Assembly (NCBI RefSeq): GCF_003205615.1
Contig: NZ_PYBV01000004.1
Span: 1 to 42,980, forward strand
DNA: 42,980 nucleotides
Direction: 5' to 3'
Source: Micromonospora arborensis
GTDB lineage: Bacteria > Actinomycetota > Actinomycetes > Mycobacteriales > Micromonosporaceae
Shown: positions 1 to 9,490 of the stretch, in pieces
Layout: the number at the start of each line of letters is the position of its first letter
How positions within the stretch are numbered: the first letter of the stretch is position 1
Position numbers and translations under genes: made by a program
Notes under the pieces: model-generated
The model's input: the letters and a program-made list of their open reading frames with translations, nothing else
Database searches by the model: none
Told to the model about the DNA's origin: nothing

Positions 1-15
1 ACCCCACTCACAGAT

Positions 16-60
16 CGGCGTGGGGCGGGACGGCGTGGGGCGGGACGGCGTGGGGCGGGA
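16..60. repeat. Three exact tandem copies of a 15-bp unit
   Basis: The unit CGGCGTGGGGCGGGA occurs three times head to tail (16-30, 31-45, 46-60) and is followed by a partial copy. It lies just downstream of the minus-strand gene that ends at 82. The unit length is a multiple of three, so the minus strand reads as a VPPHA repeat, but no start or ribosome binding site supports translation there. Probably a small intergenic minisatellite. Confidence 0.8.
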
Positions 61-81
61 CGGCCGTGGGGACCGTCCGAT

Positions 82-3000
82 TCACCTCATGCCTCGTAGG
101 GCGGTCTGCAGGCGGTCCTGGGCACGGCGGCGGCGCTCGTTGCTCGCGCCGAGCACGAGCAGCAGGATGCCGACCGGAATGAGCGCCAGCCACGGGCCGA
201 GGCTGAACAGCGCGTGGATCGCGGTGATCGCGGTGACCGACGCGCCGACGATCACCGGTGCCTGCTGCCGGCTGGACGAGCCGAAGATCAGCACCGCGAC
301 CGCGCCGAGCAGCAGCAGCATCTGCCGCAGTGTGCTGGACTCGGTGGCCAGCACGATGGCCAGTGTCGGCACGAAGGCGGTGACCAGTGCCGGCCCGTAC
401 GCCACCCAACTGCTCAGGTCCGGTCGGTGGCGCAGTTCCAGGACTCCGACGAGAAGGGCCAGCGCGGCGAACGGCAGCGTGTACGCCTCGGGCAGCGCCA
501 CGTCGGCGACCCGCATCAGGATCCACCACGCGGTGATCTCGCAGACCACCACCGCCCAGAACAGGATCCGGCGTTCCACCGGCCGGCGACCGGGGCGCGT
601 CGCCGCCACTCCGAGAACCGCACCCCAGGCGGCCAGCAGGGCGGCGATGTGTCGGGGCGAGTCGAAGGCGAGGGCCAACGCGATAAGCGCGGCGGCGTAA
701 CCCGTCCACTCCACAGTCGACGCCTCCCGCTGCGCCTCGGGACGGCGCAGCCGGGGCAGGGTCGCGGCGAGCACCTGCAGGACCGCTCCGACCGCGAGCA
801 CCCCGAACGCGGACCAGACCGCGGCCAGCCCAGCGACCAGGCCGGCGGTGAGGACGAAGAGTTGCGCCATGAGTGAGGCGAAGAGCCAGCCGAGGATGCG
901 CGCCCGCTGGGTGGTGCCGAACAGCGCCCCCACCGCGCCCACCGCGACACCGCTGCCGAGGGTGAACAGGGTCAACTGACGGTCGGCCAGACTGCCGGCG
1001 AGCCCGGCGCTGCCGCCGGCCAGACCGATGGCGAACACCAGCACCCGGGCCAGTCGTAGCGAGCGGGCCCGCTCGGCCAGCGGCGGCGGTGGGGTCAGCG
1101 CGAGACCGAGCATCGCGATGGTGAAGACGGAGAGGGCGGCGACGGTGCTGGCGGGCCAGCCCCGGCCCAACGCGATGGGTGCGATCAGCAGGGTGACGGC
1201 TGCCCCGGGCAGCACCACAGGCACGGCCCGGGACCGCCGCCCGCCGCTGAACCCGGTGGCGGCCAGCGCGGCGGTCGCGGTGAGCAGCAACGCCGTCAGC
1301 ACGTGGGTCGGGTTGACCACATCCGCTGGCGGGGTGAGCAGCTCCGGCGGCGGGCCCTGCCAGATCCGGCTCAGTGTGCGGTGTGGGTCGACAAGTGCGG
1401 CGACCAGCGCGGGTGCGATCGAGGCGAGTGCCAGGGCGGTCGGAAGGGCCGCCGCGGCCAGTGCGCCGGCAGCCGGGTTGACTCGCCAGCGTCGTCGCTC
1501 CGGGTCGTTCGGCAGCCGCCGTAGCGCGCCGTCGAGGCGTACCGCCCAACGCCGGACCGGTTGAGCGGACCCGGTGGGCGGCACGGTGGCCGCTCGGATC
1601 AGCTCGGCCAGCACACCGAGCAGGGCGGCGGCGGCCGCGTAGACGCCTGCGGGAAGACCGGTGGGGATCGCGGCGAGGGCGCAGATGGTGGCCCCGCCGA
1701 CCACCGCGGCGCTGACCCAGGGCAGATACTGCGGTACCTGCCGGCGGACCGCGGCCACGGCGGCCAGGCCGAGGCTGGACGCGGCCAGCGTGGCGGTCAG
1801 CACCACCTGCGCCGGGTGTTCGAATTCGGCGGCCATTGCCGCCACCGCGCCGGGGAAGGCCAGCAGCGCGGCACCGATCGCCGCACCACCGATCTGTACC
1901 AGGTGTGGTGGCATTCCCTCGGTGTCGATGTCGGTCACCCGTGGGCCGGCCAGGACACGTGCCAGCGTGGCCACCACCACGCCGATCAGCGCGATGCTGC
2001 CCAGGGCCAGTGCCGTGGTCCAGGGACGGACCAGGCCGGCTCCGGCGGCGTGCAGCGCGACCACCCCGGCCACGGTGGCCCGCGACAGCCCGGCGCGCGC
2101 CTCCTCCGTGGCCACTGCGGCCATCCCGTAGATGGTGGCGACCATTCCGCCGACCAGGACCGGCGACCACCAGGCCAGGTCGAACGCCGCCGGTGCGCCG
2201 ATCGTGGCGAGCACCACCGCCACGCCGGACACGTCCCAGCGCCAGGGCGGGGGGAGCAGGATGCCGGCGGCGAGCGCCAACAGTGCCAGCGCCACCGGCG
2301 CCTGCCAGGTGGCGCCGCCAACGGGCGCGGCCGGCCAGCCGCTCAGGTCGCCGTTCCAGATCGGGCCGGGGGTGGCCAGCACGCCGACCCCACCGCGCAC
2401 CGCCGACCAGCCGGCGAGTACGCCGATGAGGAGCCCGCCGATGGCGAGGCCGAGGATCGGCCCGCGTCGCCACTCCTCCGGCATGGTGCGGGCCGCCACG
2501 GCGACCATCAGGACCAGGGCGGCGGCCACCGCCAACTGCCCGCCCGGGGCGAGCACCGCCCCGATCCGCACCAGCGTGGCGATCAGGGCGGTGGTGACCG
2601 CCGCTGCGGCCAGGTCCGAGCCGTCGAGGGAGAGGTCGGCGCGGCGGCCGGCGTCGATGGATGGGGCCAGGAAGAGCAGCACGGCCGCGACCAGCAGGAG
2701 CGCGCCCACCCAGGCGTCGGCGACGGTCGCTCCGGGCGCCCCGAACGCGGCGGCCGTGACCAGCAACCCGCCCAGTCCGGTGCCGACCGACAGCGGCGCG
2801 GGGATGCGGCGCTGGGAGACCTGCACGACGGCCGCGTAGCCGAGGGTCACGCAGACCGCCAGGAAGCTGGCCGCCAGGACCGGGACGGTGACTTCCCGGA
2901 GGCTGGCCGGGGTGAGGGTCGGGTCGTTCGGCAGGCTGGCGGCCACGAACGCGGCCACCGCCCCGGGCAGCGCGAACGCCGCGCCGCCGGCGGCCCAGGC

Positions 3001-4977
3001 GGTGACCGTGTCGGAGGCGGCCGAGGCGATCCGGACCCGTGGTGCCAGCGCGACCAACGTGCCGGCGGCGAACAGGGTGAGCAGGACCGCAGCGGTGAGC
3101 GTGGGACGGGACAGGCTGGCGCCGGCGCCGAAGAGGCCGACCACCGCCGCCCCGATGGCGTGCGCCACCGCGGCTCGGTCGGTGCGGGCGGAGAGCCCGA
3201 TGACCCCGATGCCGATCGCCGTGACCACCATCGGCCAGGGCGCTGCCGCCCAACCGAGACCGAGCGAGGCCGGGACGGCGAGCGCGGTCAGCGCCGCGCC
3301 GGCGACCGCGAACTCACGACGGATCTCCGTGGGCAGGGCCAGCACCGCCGCGATGGTGAGCAGGAACGCGGCGCCCGCGAGCTGCCAGGTGGTCGGCCCG
3401 ACCGCGGCGGCCAGCTCGGCCGGGTACCTGTCGAGGTCGGCACCCCAGGCGGGCAGAGCCGCCCGGACCGGTGCCACCCCGGCACGTAACGCGCCTCCGG
3501 CGACCACCAGACCGCTGACGGTCAGCGCCACCGCCGAGGCGATCTGCGGGCCCCGGCGGGCCGCCTCGGGAACCGCGCGCACCGCCAGCCCGGTCGCCGT
3601 GATGACCGCCGCGATCAGCAGCAACGCCCGACCGGGGAAGGCCACCGAGGCGATTCGGCTGAGCGCGCCGATCACGGCCAGAGTGACGATGCCGGCCGCG
3701 ACGTCGGGCAGCGGCGGGCGACGCAGCACCAGCGCGCCGGCCAGCCCGACCGTGGCGGCCAGCAGCAGCACCACGCCGGCCCCGGTCGCGATCGGCACGG
3801 TCTGCGCCCGGAGGAGGGCGGTGACCGCGTACGCCAGGGCGACCGCGACCGCCACCGCGTGCAGGAGCCAGGTCAGCTCGCGCAACCCGGGCACCGGGCG
3901 GGTCGGCCGCGGATCGGCGGAGCCCGCGCTGGCGTCGATCAGCTCGGCGGCCTCCTCCGGGTCGCCCTCGGGTCGGGCCTCGGCATTGCGCTGACGAGGT
4001 GCCGACGTGGTGCCCGGCGACGGCAGGTCCGGCCCGACGGGACGTTCCAGGGCCACGCCGGAGCGGGCCAGCCAGAGGTCGACGAGGGCGACCAGGGCCA
4101 GCACCAGCGCCCAGCCGCCCGGTCCGGTGATCCGGTCGTACGCCAGCAGCGGCAGCACCGGCTGCGCGGCGAGCACGGTGGCGAAGCGGGGTGCGCGCAG
4201 ATTCGTCCAGCCGGCGTACCCGAAGGCGACGCCGGCGGTGACCGCGAAGATCACCCCGGCGAAGACCGTGGCGGAGGCGTCGCCGGCGCCGATCCGTTCC
4301 ACGGCCCAGAGGGCATTGCCGGCGAGCGGCACCAGCAGCAGGCCGACTGCGGCGATGGTCTCGGCGGTCGAGGTGAGCCCGCGCCGGGCCAGCGCCGGCG
4401 GGGCGAGCAGCATCAGCACGGTGGCCAGGAGCAGGATGCCGAGCCGGGCCAGCGCGTCCATCGAACTGGTCGCCACCGCGGCGAAGACCACCGCGGCCAC
4501 CCCGAGCAGCAGCGCGCCCAGCCCGAGGGGGATGTTCTGCACTTCGCGCGACGACGCCTCCGGGGGGTGCTCCGGATCGTCCGCGTCCAGCCAGGAGGCC
4601 CGGGGCGGGGGCGGCGGCGGGTCCTCCGGGGCGGGCGGGGTGCCCTGGCGCGGCACCCGGGGCGGGGCACCGGTGGTGGCGGTCGGTGGCCGCCGGCCGG
4701 GGCGTCGGCGCAGCACTCGGCGTGGCCGGGTGGCCTGCTTGAGTCGCTCCTCGCTGGCGTGGGCGAGGATGTCCCGCTGGAAGAGCGCGGCCTGCATCTT
4801 GGCGGCGATCTGCCGCTGCTCGCGGGCGATGGCGGCGTCGCGTGCCTTCATCTCCGCGATCGAACGCTCGATGTCCGCCAGATGCTCGACCCACTGCGGC
4901 TGATCAGCCCCGCAGTGCGGGCAGTGGACGGCCGGCTTGATTTCCCGGCCGCACGAGGAGCATTGAAAGTTCGCCAC
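82..4977 (-). CDS. Giant zinc-ribbon multi-pass membrane protein (SCO7613 C-terminal-domain type)
   Basis: A protein of about 1631 residues. The N-terminus carries a small zinc ribbon (C6-x2-C9 and C19-x2-C22). A charged, probably coiled-coil stretch follows at about residues 27-85, then a low-complexity Pro/Arg linker with a run of prolines. The remaining roughly 1450 residues are dozens of Ala/Leu/Val/Gly-rich hydrophobic segments, so it is an integral membrane protein. This matches the actinobacterial family annotated as SCO7613 C-terminal domain-containing membrane protein, whose function is unknown. I chose the GTG at 4977 because GGAGGGG lies 4 nt upstream and the zinc ribbon begins immediately. 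An in-frame start at 5079 would add 34 unconserved-looking residues running into the terminator of the upstream gene. It appears monocistronic, 150 bp downstream of the dehydrogenase and on the same strand. Confidence 0.85.
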   Translation of the reverse strand: MANFQCSSCGREIKPAVHCPHCGADQPQWVEHLADIERSIAEMKARDAAIAREQRQIAAKMQAALFQRDILAHASEERLKQATRPRRVLRRRPGRRPPTATTGAPPRVPRQGTPPAPEDPPPPPPRASWLDADDPEHPPEASSREVQNIPLGLGALLLGVAAVVFAAVATSSMDALARLGILLLATVLMLLAPPALARRGLTSTAETIAAVGLLLVPLAGNALWAVERIGAGDASATVFAGVIFAVTAGVAFGYAGWTNLRAPRFATVLAAQPVLPLLAYDRITGPGGWALVLALVALVDLWLARSGVALERPVGPDLPSPGTTSAPRQRNAEARPEGDPEEAAELIDASAGSADPRPTRPVPGLRELTWLLHAVAVAVALAYAVTALLRAQTVPIATGAGVVLLLAATVGLAGALVLRRPPLPDVAAGIVTLAVIGALSRIASVAFPGRALLLIAAVITATGLAVRAVPEAARRGPQIASAVALTVSGLVVAGGALRAGVAPVRAALPAWGADLDRYPAELAAAVGPTTWQLAGAAFLLTIAAVLALPTEIRREFAVAGAALTALAVPASLGLGWAAAPWPMVVTAIGIGVIGLSARTDRAAVAHAIGAAVVGLFGAGASLSRPTLTAAVLLTLFAAGTLVALAPRVRIASAASDTVTAWAAGGAAFALPGAVAAFVAASLPNDPTLTPASLREVTVPVLAASFLAVCVTLGYAAVVQVSQRRIPAPLSVGTGLGGLLVTAAAFGAPGATVADAWVGALLLVAAVLLFLAPSIDAGRRADLSLDGSDLAAAAVTTALIATLVRIGAVLAPGGQLAVAAALVLMVAVAARTMPEEWRRGPILGLAIGGLLIGVLAGWSAVRGGVGVLATPGPIWNGDLSGWPAAPVGGATWQAPVALALLALAAGILLPPPWRWDVSGVAVVLATIGAPAAFDLAWWSPVLVGGMVATIYGMAAVATEEARAGLSRATVAGVVALHAAGAGLVRPWTTALALGSIALIGVVVATLARVLAGPRVTDIDTEGMPPHLVQIGGAAIGAALLAFPGAVAAMAAEFEHPAQVVLTATLAASSLGLAAVAAVRRQVPQYLPWVSAAVVGGATICALAAIPTGLPAGVYAAAAALLGVLAELIRAATVPPTGSAQPVRRWAVRLDGALRRLPNDPERRRWRVNPAAGALAAAALPTALALASIAPALVAALVDPHRTLSRIWQGPPPELLTPPADVVNPTHVLTALLLTATAALAATGFSGGRRSRAVPVVLPGAAVTLLIAPIALGRGWPASTVAALSVFTIAMLGLALTPPPPLAERARSLRLARVLVFAIGLAGGSAGLAGSLADRQLTLFTLGSGVAVGAVGALFGTTQRARILGWLFASLMAQLFVLTAGLVAGLAAVWSAFGVLAVGAVLQVLAATLPRLRRPEAQREASTVEWTGYAAALIALALAFDSPRHIAALLAAWGAVLGVAATRPGRRPVERRILFWAVVVCEITAWWILMRVADVALPEAYTLPFAALALLVGVLELRHRPDLSSWVAYGPALVTAFVPTLAIVLATESSTLRQMLLLLGAVAVLIFGSSSRQQAPVIVGASVTAITAIHALFSLGPWLALIPVGILLLVLGASNERRRRAQDRLQTALRGMR

Positions 4978-5073
4978 GACACCCCTCCACCCGCACTGTG
5001 GACTTCCACTGTCGCAGCATGCCCAAAGCTGGCGCGGATTTCGACTCTTGTCGGCGGGTCCGGGGCAAACAGA

Positions 5074-5118
5074 CGACACCGGCCGGCCACCGAGACGCTC
5101 GATGGCCGGCCGGTGTCG
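5074..5118 (-). terminator. Strong hairpin downstream of the UDP-sugar dehydrogenase
   Basis: Positions 5074-5089 and 5103-5118 form a perfect 16-bp stem rich in GGCCGGCC. The 13-nt loop can itself fold (CGAG/CTCG around ACG). It begins 9 nt past the stop of the gene ending at 5128 and lies before the start at 4977. Only a short T-rich stretch (GTCTGTTTG) follows on the minus strand. It should separate two same-strand genes. Confidence 0.8.
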
Positions 5119-5127
5119 GTCGTTGCG

Positions 5128-6555
5128 TCAGGGGCGGCCCATACCCCGGTACTCCCAGCCGGCCTGGGTCCACAGCGCCGAGTCGAGGCAGTTGCGGCCG
5201 TCGACCACCTTGCGGCCGTTGACCAACTCGCCGAGGGCGACCGGGTCGGCGTTGCGGAAGTCGGCCCACTCGGTGAGGACGCAGACCAGGTCCGCGCCGG
5301 TGACCGCCTCGTTGATGCCGTCCTCGTAGGTCAGCTCGGGGACTGCGCGGCGGGCGTTCTCGGTGCCCTGCGGGTCGTACACGTGCACGTCGGCGCCGGC
5401 CTTGTGCAGCAGTGCGGCGACGGCGAGCGCCGGGGCGTCGCGAACGTCGTCGGTGTTGGGCTTGAAGGTGGCGCCGAGCACGGCGATCCGGGTGCCGGAG
5501 AAGTCCGGGCCGGCCGGCCCGGAGCGGCGGCCGAGCAGGTCCGCCGCGAGCTGGAGCACCCGGGTACGACGGCGCAGGTTGATCAGGTCGACCTCGTGCA
5601 GGAAGCGCAACGCCTCGCCGGCGCCCAACTCCTGAGCACGGGCCTGGAAGGCCCGGATGTCCTTGGGTAGGCAGGCGCCGCCGAAGCCGAGGCCGGCCTG
5701 GAGGAAGCGGTTGCCGATGCGCGGGTCGTACCCGATCGCGCGGGCGAGTTGGGTGACGTCGCCACCGGAGGCCTCGCAGACCTCGGCCATCGCGTTGATG
5801 AAGGAGATCTTGGTGGCGAGGAAGGCGTTCGCGGCGACCTTGACCAGCTCGGCGGTGGCGAAGTCGGTGACGACCAGGGGCACCTCGCGGTCCTCGGTGG
5901 CGGCCAGATCGAACACGCCCTTGTGCGCGGCGTAGAGCATGCCGTTGGCCCACTCGCTCTTCACGCCGACCACGATCCGGTTGGGCCGCAGGACGTCGTC
6001 GACGGCGAAGCCCTCCTGGAGGAACTCGGGGCTCCACGCCACCTCGACACCCAGGTCGTGGGGGGTGTGCTTGCCGACGAGTTGCTCCACCCACTCGGCG
6101 GTGCCGACCGGCACGGTGGACTTGCCGACGATCAGCGCCTTGCGGGTCAGGTGCTGCGCGAGCCCGGTGACCGACGCCTCGACGTACGACAGGTCGGCGC
6201 CCATGCCGTCGGCCCGCTGGGGGGTGCCGACGCAGATGAAGTGCACGTCGCCGAAGTCGGCGGTCTCGGCGATGTCGGTGCTGAACCGCAGGCGGCCGGC
6301 GGCGAGGTTGCGCCGGAGCAGCTCGTCCAGGCCGGGCTCGTGGATCGGCACCTGACCGGCGTTCAACATCGCGATCTTGTCTGCGTCGACGTCGAACCCG
6401 AGCACGTCGTAGCCCAGTTCGGCGTAGCAGATGGCGTAGGTCGCACCGAGGTAGCCGGTCCCCAGGAACGTCACCCGCGGCCGAGGCGCGCCCGAGGGCG
6501 GAGTCACCGCGGCGATGGCGGGGGTCGGCTGGATGGTGGGGTAGGGGATCGTCAC
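5128..6555 (-). CDS. UDP-glucose/GDP-mannose dehydrogenase family protein
   Basis: NAD-dependent four-electron oxidation of a UDP- or GDP-sugar to the uronic acid, supplying precursors for cell-wall or capsular polysaccharide. The N-terminal Rossmann signature is FLGTGYLGATYA, followed by the typical DVDADKIAMLNAG and HEPGLDELL. The catalytic cysteine is C295 in GFGGACLPKD, and the C-terminal nucleotide-binding domain contains LGATFKPNTDDVRDAPA. The length of 475 residues fits the family. I favour the GTG at 6555 (protein starting MTIPYPTIQ), which has GGAGA 8 nt upstream. Two ATGs at 6657 and 6654 would add 34 basic, Pro/Arg-rich residues and have only a weak AGG upstream. The sequence does not settle UDP-glucose versus another substrate, but the motifs are closest to UDP-glucose 6-dehydrogenase. 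The acyl-CoA dehydrogenase upstream is divergent. Confidence 0.9.
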   Translation of the reverse strand: MTIPYPTIQPTPAIAAVTPPSGAPRPRVTFLGTGYLGATYAICYAELGYDVLGFDVDADKIAMLNAGQVPIHEPGLDELLRRNLAAGRLRFSTDIAETADFGDVHFICVGTPQRADGMGADLSYVEASVTGLAQHLTRKALIVGKSTVPVGTAEWVEQLVGKHTPHDLGVEVAWSPEFLQEGFAVDDVLRPNRIVVGVKSEWANGMLYAAHKGVFDLAATEDREVPLVVTDFATAELVKVAANAFLATKISFINAMAEVCEASGGDVTQLARAIGYDPRIGNRFLQAGLGFGGACLPKDIRAFQARAQELGAGEALRFLHEVDLINLRRRTRVLQLAADLLGRRSGPAGPDFSGTRIAVLGATFKPNTDDVRDAPALAVAALLHKAGADVHVYDPQGTENARRAVPELTYEDGINEAVTGADLVCVLTEWADFRNADPVALGELVNGRKVVDGRNCLDSALWTQAGWEYRGMGRP

Positions 6556-6727
6556 GCCTGTCTTCTCCGCTCGCACTGGCGGCGCGTCGTCGCGTCGCAT
6601 TCTGCTGCGGCGCCTGGGCGGGGCACCGGTGGGTGGCTCACTGTTGTCCACCATCATTGCCTAGCAGCGTGGGTGCACCCTCATGCCCATACCTACGCGC
6701 CGGTAACATCTCCTGAACTGCAGTCGC

Positions 6728-6733
6728 TAGTCT
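6728..6733 (+). promoter_or_regulatory. Candidate -10 box of the acyl-CoA dehydrogenase gene
   Basis: TAGTCT fits TANNNT and would give a leader of about 65 nt to the start at 6805. No convincing -35 is visible at the right spacing. Confidence 0.35.
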
Positions 6734-6804
6734 TCAGTCTGCGCGGTCGGCGGTTCGGAGTCGTCACAGACTGCGCATGATAGCGGTGAAGAGGAGGGGC
6801 CGAC

Positions 6805-7974
6805 ATGGCCGCAGGGGAGTCGTTCGACGTCTACCGGTTGCCGGAGGAGCACGAGGCGATCCGGGAGGCGGTGCGTGAGGTCTGCGCGGCGAAGGTGGCC
6901 CCGCACGCGGCCGAGGCCGACGAGACCGGAGAGTTCCCGAAGGCGTCCTACGACGCTCTGCGGGCGGCCGACTTCCACGCCCCGCACATCCCCGAGGAGT
7001 ACGGCGGCGCGGGCGCGGACGCGCTGGCCACCGCCATCGTGATCGAGGAGGTCGCCCGAGCCTGCGCGTCCTCCTCGCTGATCCCGGCGGTGAACAAGCT
7101 TGGCACGATGCCGCTGTTGTTGTCCGGTTCCGAGGAGCTCAAGCGCCGCTACCTGACGCCGGTCGCGGCCGGTGAGGCCATGTTCTCGTACTGCCTGTCC
7201 GAGCCGGAGGCGGGCAGCGACGCCGCCTCGATGACCACCCGGGCGGTGCGTGACGGGGATCACTGGGTGCTCAACGGGGTGAAGCGCTGGATCACCAATG
7301 CCGGGGTGTCCGAGTTCTACACCGTCTTCGCCGTCACCGACCCGGCCGCCCGCTCCCGGGGCATCTCGGCGTTCGTGGTCGAGAAGTCCGATGCCGGCGT
7401 GAGCTTCGGCGCACCGGAGAAGAAGCTCGGCATCAAGGGCTCGCCGACCCGCGAGGTCTACCTCGACAACGTGCGGATCCCCGCCGACCGGATCATCGGC
7501 GCGGAGGGCACCGGCTTCGCCACCGCGATGAAGACCCTGGACCACACCCGGGTCACCATCGCCGCGCAGGCCGTCGGGATCGCGCAGGGCGCGCTCGACT
7601 ACGCCAAGGGGTACGTGGCCGAGCGCCGCCAGTTCGGCAAGGCGGTCGCGGAGTTCCAGGGCGTCCAGTTCATGCTCGCCGACATGGGCATGAAGCTGGA
7701 GGCGGCCCGGCAGCTCACGTACGCCGCGGCCGGCAAGTCCGAGCGCGGCGACGGCGACCTCACCTACTTCGGTGCGGCGGCCAAGTGCTTCGCCTCCGAC
7801 GCTGCCATGGAGATCACCACCGACGCGGTGCAGTTGCTCGGCGGGTACGGCTACACGCGGGACTACCCGGTCGAGCGGATGATGCGGGACGCCAAGATCA
7901 CCCAGATCTACGAGGGCACCAATCAAGTGCAGCGGATCGTCATGGCAAGACAACTGCTCAACGGCATCGTTTAG
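6805..7974 (+). CDS. Acyl-CoA dehydrogenase, FadE25-like
   Basis: FAD-dependent alpha,beta-dehydrogenation of acyl-CoA thioesters (fatty-acid or branched-chain amino-acid catabolism), passing electrons to ETF. All family landmarks are present in 389 residues: the N-terminal helical domain with [13 protein letters not shown], the FAD/substrate signature [12 protein letters not shown], the middle beta domain with [16 protein letters not shown], and the C-terminal helical domain ending in [20 protein letters not shown]. The catalytic base should be E370 in IYEGTNQ. The start has a strong ribosome binding site (GAGGAGGGG). From memory the sequence strongly resembles mycobacterial FadE25. That gene also lies a few genes from whiB2 and the mannose-1-phosphate guanylyltransferase, so it may belong to the conserved neighbourhood at 27874-42949. 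The exact substrate cannot be told from sequence. Confidence 0.93.
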   Translation: MAAGESFDVYRLPEEHEAIREAVREVCAAKVAPHAAEADETGEFPKASYDALRAADFHAPHIPEEYGGAGADALATAIVIEEVARACASSSLIPAVNKLGTMPLLLSGSEELKRRYLTPVAAGEAMFSYCLSEPEAGSDAASMTTRAVRDGDHWVLNGVKRWITNAGVSEFYTVFAVTDPAARSRGISAFVVEKSDAGVSFGAPEKKLGIKGSPTREVYLDNVRIPADRIIGAEGTGFATAMKTLDHTRVTIAAQAVGIAQGALDYAKGYVAERRQFGKAVAEFQGVQFMLADMGMKLEAARQLTYAAAGKSERGDGDLTYFGAAAKCFASDAAMEITTDAVQLLGGYGYTRDYPVERMMRDAKITQIYEGTNQVQRIVMARQLLNGIV

Positions 7975-8410
7975 GCTGTTTTCCCAGCTCAGGGCCGTGG
8001 GGGCTGCTGAGTTGATCTTTCGGTTGGCTTCGACTGATCCTGGCTCGTTTCGCATGCCATGCTGGTCAAATGCTGGCCTGTGAGCTGATGCATTTCTATC
8101 GACTGATCTGCATCGACCTTTGTGGACCCACCTACCCGATCATCTGATTGGTTATCGCCCATGGGTAATCGGCAGCCCTGCGGCTGGCTGCTCGCGGGGC
8201 GCGAGCCGCCCACCGTTGCCCGCCAGGCCCTGACCTGACTCGGGGGCCGGGGCGGTACGGGTTCGGACGGCCGAACGGTGGCGTCCGGTGCGCCGGGATC
8301 GGGTATGACAAAAGGGGTGGCCAGACCGGGTCTGGAGTCCCCGGTCGTGGCGGCGCCCACCCGGCGGTGGGGGTGGGGCCACCGGGCGGCGCAAGGATCG
8401 GGCAGCTCGG
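7975..8410. other. Intergenic region between convergent genes, AT-richer part
   Basis: No credible gene. The first ~190 bp (7975-8160) are clearly less GC-rich than the surroundings and contain CGACTGATC twice (within 8025-8115). A weak 7-bp hairpin (7986-7992/8007-8013, one G-U pair) follows the dehydrogenase stop and may terminate it. The rest is GC-rich, with C/G-run hairpins around 8357-8381 that could terminate the minus-strand gene ending at 8411. An 80-codon minus ORF at 8152-8394 has Pro/Arg-rich, shadow-like composition. Confidence 0.5.
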
Positions 8411-9490
8411 CTATCGGGCAGCCGCTGGACCCGAGGCCGTCATCCGGACGTCGGCCTCGAAGCCGGTCAGTTCCGTGGGCGCACTCCGGTCGCGAGACGC
8501 CGAACGCACCGCTACCCTGGCCTTCACCCGCAGGTCGAGACGGGTCTCCTGGCCGGCGGCGACCTCGACGGTCACGGTGGCGGGTCGGACGCCCACCGCG
8601 CCCGCACCGCCCAGCGGCGGCCTCGCCGTCACCGTCACCTCGTGTCGGCCCGGTGGGAGGCGGTAACACCAGGTGCGCCAGGAGAGCGGGCGCCCGGCTC
8701 CGTCGATGAGCAGCGACGGCCACGGCAGCCAGGCGTTCGGGTCCACCGATGGTCTCGCCGCGACCTGGGTGCCGTTCCAGACGTACTCGCGGGTGGCCGT
8801 GGCGGTGACGACGAGGACGCCGTGGCCGCCGTCGGCGAGGCGGGGCGGGGGAGTGCCGTCGCCGAGGAACGCTCCGGTCTCCGCCGTGCGTGCGTCCGCG
8901 TCGACCTCGTGGGACACCTCGGCACGGTACCGGCGGTCGACCCGGCGTTTCGCCCGGATGATCAGCACGGTCGCCGCCGCCGTGATCGCGAACAGGGCGG
9001 CGACAAGGGCCGCGTTCGGCCGAACGCCGGCCGCGTCGGCGACCAGCGCGACGCAGGCCAGGGCCAGGAAGGCGGCAGCGATCCCGGATACTCCCGATCC
9101 CAGCCGCCGCCGTGCCGGGGCGGACACGAGTACCCCGTCGGCGCCACCGAAGGAGGCCGGCGTCCAGTACTCCAGCTCGGCGATCTCCCCGGCCCGGAGA
9201 CGTACCCGTCTCGCCGTCTCCGCCGACAACCGTCCCCGCACCTCGACGAGATGCTCGCCAGGGTCGGTCACCACCACCATCCGACCGACGCCGTGCCACA
9301 TCGGCTGGTCGTCGACGCCGACCGCCTTGGCCGATACCCAGTTGGCCGGGTCGGTGGTCCTGGTCCGGATCCGTACGGATATCCCGGCCTTCCCGGCGGG
9401 CAGACCGGGGGCGGGCTGCCCCACCGGCCAGGCCACGGTGGATGCTCCCGGGAACGGCGTCGGCGGTAGCAGTCTTTCCCATCGGTTCAT
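8411..9490 (-). CDS. Two-TM membrane protein with beta-rich flanking domains, last gene of the YbaB/WXG cassette
   Basis: A 359-residue protein of unknown function. An N-terminal domain of about 130 residues looks beta-rich. Two transmembrane helices follow at about 133-153 and 160-178, with a positively charged stretch (RAKRRVDRRYR) after the second. The C-terminal domain contains YVWNGTQ and a YRLPPGRHEVTVTA segment, reminiscent of PEGA-type or other small beta-sandwich folds. The ATG at 9490 overlaps the upstream stop as ATGA, so translation is probably coupled to the helical WXG-like gene. An ORF running further upstream in this frame lies inside that gene and is not a real extension. It could be the membrane anchor or immunity-like partner of the cassette; that is inference from context only. 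Confidence 0.75.
   Translation of the reverse strand: MNRWERLLPPTPFPGASTVAWPVGQPAPGLPAGKAGISVRIRTRTTDPANWVSAKAVGVDDQPMWHGVGRMVVVTDPGEHLVEVRGRLSAETARRVRLRAGEIAELEYWTPASFGGADGVLVSAPARRRLGSGVSGIAAAFLALACVALVADAAGVRPNAALVAALFAITAAATVLIIRAKRRVDRRYRAEVSHEVDADARTAETGAFLGDGTPPPRLADGGHGVLVVTATATREYVWNGTQVAARPSVDPNAWLPWPSLLIDGAGRPLSWRTWCYRLPPGRHEVTVTARPPLGGAGAVGVRPATVTVEVAAGQETRLDLRVKARVAVRSASRDRSAPTELTGFEADVRMTASGPAAAR

Noticed and set aside
16..71. Tandem repeat considered as a CRISPR remnant
   Set aside because: The units abut without spacers and are only 15 bp; no cas gene is present.
8..3253. 1081-codon minus-strand ORF in another frame of the giant membrane protein
   Set aside because: Arg/Gly/Pro-rich shadow translation typical of high-GC DNA. 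The frame at 82-4977 has membrane segments, a zinc ribbon and a ribosome binding site.
6727..8055. 442-codon minus ORF over the acyl-CoA dehydrogenase
   Set aside because: Antisense shadow. The plus frame has every acyl-CoA dehydrogenase signature.
8152..8394. 80-codon minus ORF in the intergenic region
   Set aside because: Pro/Arg/Gly-rich, no binding site, no family resemblance.
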